Virus record (IMG/VR): IMGVR_UViG_3300027852_000030
Location: 1 to 33,163 of that record
Length of the DNA: 33,163 nt
Source: a virus
Direction: 5' to 3' (one strand)
Shown: positions 31,234 to 33,163 of the stretch, piece by piece
How the letters are laid out: each line of letters starts with the position of its first letter
How positions within the stretch are numbered: the stretch's first letter is position 1
Made by a program: the position numbers and the translations under genes
The notes under the pieces: model-generated
What the model was told of the DNA's origin: nothing
The model's database searches: none
Seen by the model: only the letters and a program-made list of their open reading frames with translations

Positions 31234-31355
31234 GTAGAAAACAACAAGCAGATGCTATTAAAAAGTCGATTAAAAGAAATAAACGACATGATCGAAGAAC
31301 TGTTAAGTGTAAACTAAGAATTAAATATATAAAGGGTAATAATTATGAATTATAA
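31230..31355 (+). CDS. Very basic 41-aa peptide
   Basis: A short ORF starts at the ATGA overlap with the o-spanin stop and runs 11 bp into the lysozyme gene. It encodes MSRKQQADAIKKSIKRNKRHDRRTVKCKLRIKYIKG, extremely Lys/Arg-rich. It could be a coupling ORF that carries ribosomes to the lysozyme start, or a small nucleic-acid-binding peptide. The exact fit to both neighbours supports translation. Confidence 0.5.
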   Translation: MSRKQQADAIKKSIKRNKRHDRRTVKCKLRIKYIKGNNYEL

Positions 31356-31770
31356 TTTAATAAAACAGTTTGAAGGATTTAGCCTCGTAGCATACAAGTG
31401 TTCAAGAGGGGTTTGGACTATTGGTAATGGTAACACCCACTATCCAAATGGGGAAGCAGTAAAAGAAGGAGATAAAATTTCTCAAGAATATGCTGATGAA
31501 ATATTTTATGATTACTGTAATAAAGAAGTAAAACCTTTAGTTGATGTTTATGTATGGTTAAATAATAACCAAAGAGAGGCCCTTAGTAGCTTGATTTATA
31601 ATTGTGGGGGATTATTTACAAAAAGGAACCCATCGCTCCACAAGGCTCTTAAAAAGCAAGATTATAAAGAAATATATAAACAGTGGAATTTTGGAATATC
31701 TAATGGCGGCGGTTTAATCACTAGAAGAGCCGAAGAGTTAAGTCTATTCTTTAGATATCCGTATAAATAA
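31345..31770 (+). CDS. Endolysin, GH24 lysozyme
   Basis: A 141-aa phage lysozyme that cleaves the MurNAc-GlcNAc bond. The family triad E-8aa-(D/C)-5aa-T is complete: E10 in QFEGF, C19 (the Cys variant) and T25 in GVWTIGNG. NNNQREALSSLIYNCG and a C-terminal ITRRAEELSLF are the other usual blocks. No signal peptide or SAR helix is present, so export depends on a holin such as the 30641 protein. Confidence 0.92.
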   Translation: MNYNLIKQFEGFSLVAYKCSRGVWTIGNGNTHYPNGEAVKEGDKISQEYADEIFYDYCNKEVKPLVDVYVWLNNNQREALSSLIYNCGGLFTKRNPSLHKALKKQDYKEIYKQWNFGISNGGGLITRRAEELSLFFRYPYK

Positions 31771-31811
31771 ATATCTTTTTAATAAAAAATTAAAATAAAT
31801 TATTTTTTTAC

Positions 31812-31840
31812 TTGACAATTTTATATTTAATCTATATAAG
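31812..31840 (+). promoter_or_regulatory. Promoter for the replication region
   Basis: TTGACA (31812-31817), 17-bp spacer, TATAAG (31835-31840). Start expected near 31847, leaving only a few bases before the SD GGAGTAGCGA of the leader ORF. The surrounding 80 bp after the lysozyme gene are almost pure A/T. Confidence 0.7.
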
Positions 31841-31846
31841 TATTTT

Positions 31847-31967
31847 TTAAGGAGTAGCGAAATGAAAAAATCTAATTATATTATGGCAGGAAATGAGGGA
31901 AGTGTCGCTACTCGCTCTTATTTTTGCATTGAAAAATGCCCTGCCACCATTATAAGGAGTAGCGAAG
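31847..31967 (+). promoter_or_regulatory. RBS-sequestering leader with duplicated SD and one antisense copy
   Basis: GGAGTAGCGA occurs at 31851-31860 and at 31956-31965, in each case as the ribosome site of an ORF. Between them TCGCTACTC (31905-31913) is the exact reverse complement of the last nine bases. It can therefore pair with either site, 44 or 43 nt away. Interleaved with both is a third stem, TGGCAGG (31884-31890) with CCTGCCA (31940-31946), and a GCATT-GAAA-AATGC hairpin (31926-31939). The pairings exclude one another unless they form pseudoknots, as expected for a translation switch. The ligand or trigger is unknown. Confidence 0.6.
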
Positions 31968-31993
31968 ATGTCAAAAAGATTTACAGATTCTGA
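31862..31993 (+). CDS. Leader ORF (43 aa) overlapping the next start
   Basis: The ORF begins MKKSNYIMAGNEGSVATRSY and continues to IYRF, with stop at 31991-31993. Its SD and spacing (GGAGTAGCGA-A-ATG) are identical to those of the gene at 2785. It passes through the antisense segment and the second SD and ends 26 nt into the following gene in another frame. Ribosomes on it would unwind the structures that can hide the second SD. It may be a regulatory leader peptide rather than a functional protein. Confidence 0.45.
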   Translation: MKKSNYIMAGNEGSVATRSYFCIEKCPATIIRSSEDVKKIYRF

Positions 31994-32510
31994 GAAGTTC
32001 AGAGATACCTGGTATCGTAAACTTAAACCTAAACATAAATGCTTATGGGAGTACTTTTTAGCTGAGTGTTCTGTTGCAGGAACTCTAGAAATAGATCTAG
32101 ATAGCATTTCTTTTCATATAGGAGATAAAATTTCTCATGGAGATATAGCTATTTTTAAAGATAGAATACATTTTATCAAAAAGAATAAAATATTTATTCC
32201 TTATTTTATAGAACTTCAATGTTCTAAAAAAGGAAAATGGCATTGGAATTGGATGGGTGGAATAACACCAGCAAATAGAACAATTAGAAACTCATCACAA
32301 TATAAAACATGGAGAAAATCTGTCTATAAAAGAGATAATTATAAATGCCAAATTGCTGGTTGTAAAGCAAACAACCTAGAGGCGCATCATATAAAAAGCT
32401 TTGCAAAACATCCAAAAGAAAGATTTAATGTAGCAAACGGAATAACATATTGTAAAAAACACCATACGGAGCTACATAAAGGAGGTTCAGATGCGAAAAA
32501 GAACAATTAA
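31968..32510 (+). CDS. Chimeric replisome-organizer-like / HNH protein (180 aa)
   Basis: Residues 1-90 (KRFTDSEKFRDTWYRKLKPKHKCLWEYFLAECSVAG... and IHFIKKNKIFIPYFIELQC) match the winged-helix N-terminus of phage replisome organizers. From about residue 92, GGITPANRTIRNSSQYKTWRKSVYKRDNYKC leads into an HNH domain with C127, C132, H140-H141, N157, C162, H166 and H170. The organizer's usual C-terminal half is missing. The DNA-binding part may target the nuclease to the origin, or an HNH domain may have invaded an old organizer gene. It overlaps the intact organizer at 32491 by 20 bp. Confidence 0.75.
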   Translation: MSKRFTDSEKFRDTWYRKLKPKHKCLWEYFLAECSVAGTLEIDLDSISFHIGDKISHGDIAIFKDRIHFIKKNKIFIPYFIELQCSKKGKWHWNWMGGITPANRTIRNSSQYKTWRKSVYKRDNYKCQIAGCKANNLEAHHIKSFAKHPKERFNVANGITYCKKHHTELHKGGSDAKKNN

Positions 32511-33141
32511 GCCAGATTTTTTCTCTGACCCTAAAACAGGTCGATTATCCCCTACATCTCAAATATTATTTATTGGTATGTGGTGTCTTGCTGATAGAGA
32601 GGGTTATATAGAAGACGATAATGATTTTATCAAAATACAAATATTGCCTTATTTAAAATCTAATATAGATAAAAATATAGAAGAGTTAATATCTAATAAG
32701 CTTATAATTAAATGTAATTACAATAATAAGAATTTATTAAACATAGTTAATTTTAAGAAACATCAGCCTATTCATCCTAATGAAGCTAAAAGTCCTTATG
32801 TATCAATAGATTCAGAGGATGTAATTAAATGTAATTACAAAGAATTACATCCTAATGTTAATGGTATAAGTAAAGGTAATAGTAATGTTATAAGTAAGAA
32901 AGAATATGGAATTTATAAAAATATATTATTAACCGATGATGAATATAAAGGTTTATTGAAATTATATAAAACCGAAGAGAATTTAAAAAGAGCTTTTCAG
33001 CATCTAGCAGTATGGAAGAAAAATAAAAAGAAAAAACAAACTCACAATCATGGTTGCTTTTTAGAGCATCAATGGGTTTATAAAAAGACATTTGAGAACG
33101 AAGGTTCAAAATTTAACGGAAAGGATGAAGCGACATGGTAA
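32491..33141 (+). CDS. Replisome organizer (DnaD/gpO-like)
   Basis: 216 aa. The N-terminal winged helix (DPKTGRLSPTSQILFIGMWCLADREGYIEDD...) and VNFKKHQPIHPNEAKSPY are typical of phage replication initiators that bind the origin inside their own gene. The C-terminal part (WKKNKKKKQTHNHGCFLEHQWVYKKTFENEG) resembles primosome contact tails that recruit helicase or loader. GGAGG lies 5 nt before ATG. The DnaC-like loader follows with a 7-bp overlap on the circle. Its middle carries the repeat cluster described as a candidate origin. Confidence 0.75.
   Translation: MRKRTIKPDFFSDPKTGRLSPTSQILFIGMWCLADREGYIEDDNDFIKIQILPYLKSNIDKNIEELISNKLIIKCNYNNKNLLNIVNFKKHQPIHPNEAKSPYVSIDSEDVIKCNYKELHPNVNGISKGNSNVISKKEYGIYKNILLTDDEYKGLLKLYKTEENLKRAFQHLAVWKKNKKKKQTHNHGCFLEHQWVYKKTFENEGSKFNGKDEATW
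32705..32915. other. Candidate replication origin: iteron and palindrome cluster
   Basis: The 19-mer TAATTAAATGTAATTACAA occurs at 32705-32723 and 32822-32840. The second copy contains the perfect palindrome TGTAATTACA (32830-32839) and is bracketed by GGATGTAATT (32817-32826) and its inverse AATTACATCC (32843-32852). Downstream, TATAAGTAA occurs twice (from 32864 and from 32891) in an AT-rich stretch. Repeats inside an initiator gene are the lambda-type origin layout. The peptide IKCNY is repeated as a consequence, so coding repetition is the alternative. Confidence 0.5.
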
Positions 33142-33163
33142 TTCCTAAAAGATTTAAAGAGGC
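33037..33163. repeat. Right copy of the 127-bp terminal overlap
   Basis: This is an exact duplicate of the first 127 bases. It contains the end of the replisome-organizer gene and, from 33135, a second copy of the start of the DnaC-like ATPase gene, which is truncated by the contig end. It should be trimmed before the genome is treated as a circle. Confidence 0.95.

Noticed and set aside
31884-31949. Possible mini-tRNA: 7-bp stem TGGCAGG/CCTGCCA followed by CCA
   Set aside because: There is no room for a discriminator base with the full 7-bp stem, no D arm and no T-loop consensus. I keep it only as part of the leader structure.
31851-31965. CRISPR-like mini-array made of GAGTAGCGA repeats
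   Set aside because: Only two direct copies and one inverted copy of nine bases, each serving as or opposing an SD, and no cas genes; a translational switch fits better.
31847-32107. 86-aa reverse-strand ORF across the leader and chimeric HNH gene
   Set aside because: It is opposite a promoter, leader and a recognisable protein. No ribosome site or domain supports it.

Overview
The window is a complete, circularly closed, AT-rich podovirus genome of 33,036 bp, probably assembled from a metagenome. Bases 33037-33163 repeat bases 1-127 exactly, so the contig ends overlap and the linear break is arbitrary: it falls at the end of a replisome-organizer gene, and the helicase-loader gene begins again at 33135. 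All genes I accept lie on the + strand, are tightly packed with ATGA/TAATG overlaps, and use strong AGGAG-type ribosome sites and mostly AGA/AGG arginine codons. A T7-like tail (connector, tubular proteins A and B, T7-type tail-fibre N-terminus), a GH24 lysozyme and a two-component spanin point to a Gram-negative, AT-rich host. The host cannot be named from the sequence. No integrase, no CI-type repressor with a protease domain, no RNA polymerase and no DNA polymerase are present. The phage is probably lytic and borrows the host RNA polymerase (consensus sigma70 promoters), DnaB and the replicase.

Layout. (1) 31812-33141 continuing into 99-2573: replication and DNA processing. It holds a structured leader with a small ORF, a replisome-organizer/HNH chimera, a replisome organizer carrying iteron-like repeats (candidate origin), a DnaC-like loader, a beta-class DNA adenine methyltransferase broken by a -1 frameshift at a G7 tract, a free-standing HNH protein and a RusA-like resolvase. 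(2) 2646-5668: promoter, structured leader, zinc-ribbon protein, then a recombination operon of Rad52-like annealase, YqaJ/lambda-type exonuclease, an unknown 207-aa protein and SSB. (3) 5678-8611: a tRNA-like leader followed by small regulators (two HTH proteins) and many small unknown proteins, including a DUF3268 zinc-finger protein. (4) 8619-12625: promoter, MazG-like protein, terminase small subunit, small proteins and an HNH nuclease. (5) 12627-17149: terminase large subunit, portal/connector, Bbp19-like protein and scaffold, ended by an intrinsic terminator. (6) 17244-30570: promoter, repeat-containing leader, major capsid protein, small head protein, tail tubular proteins A/B, three internal (ejection) proteins, tail fibre and accessory proteins. 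(7) 30573-31770: promoter and lysis cassette with a holin-like protein, overlapping i-spanin/o-spanin and lysozyme.

The most unusual content is RNA-level. At 31851-31965 there are two copies of an SD-containing decamer (GGAGTAGCGA) flanking one antisense copy (TCGCTACTC) inside a 43-codon leader ORF, and the same decamer is the ribosome site of the zinc-ribbon gene at 2785. At 5678-5799 a leader RNA can form tRNA-like acceptor, D and T arms around an expanded centre. The capsid transcript also has a long leader with repeated motifs. Together with the G-tract frameshift in the methyltransferase and the nested palindrome/iteron cluster, these are the parts worth testing.
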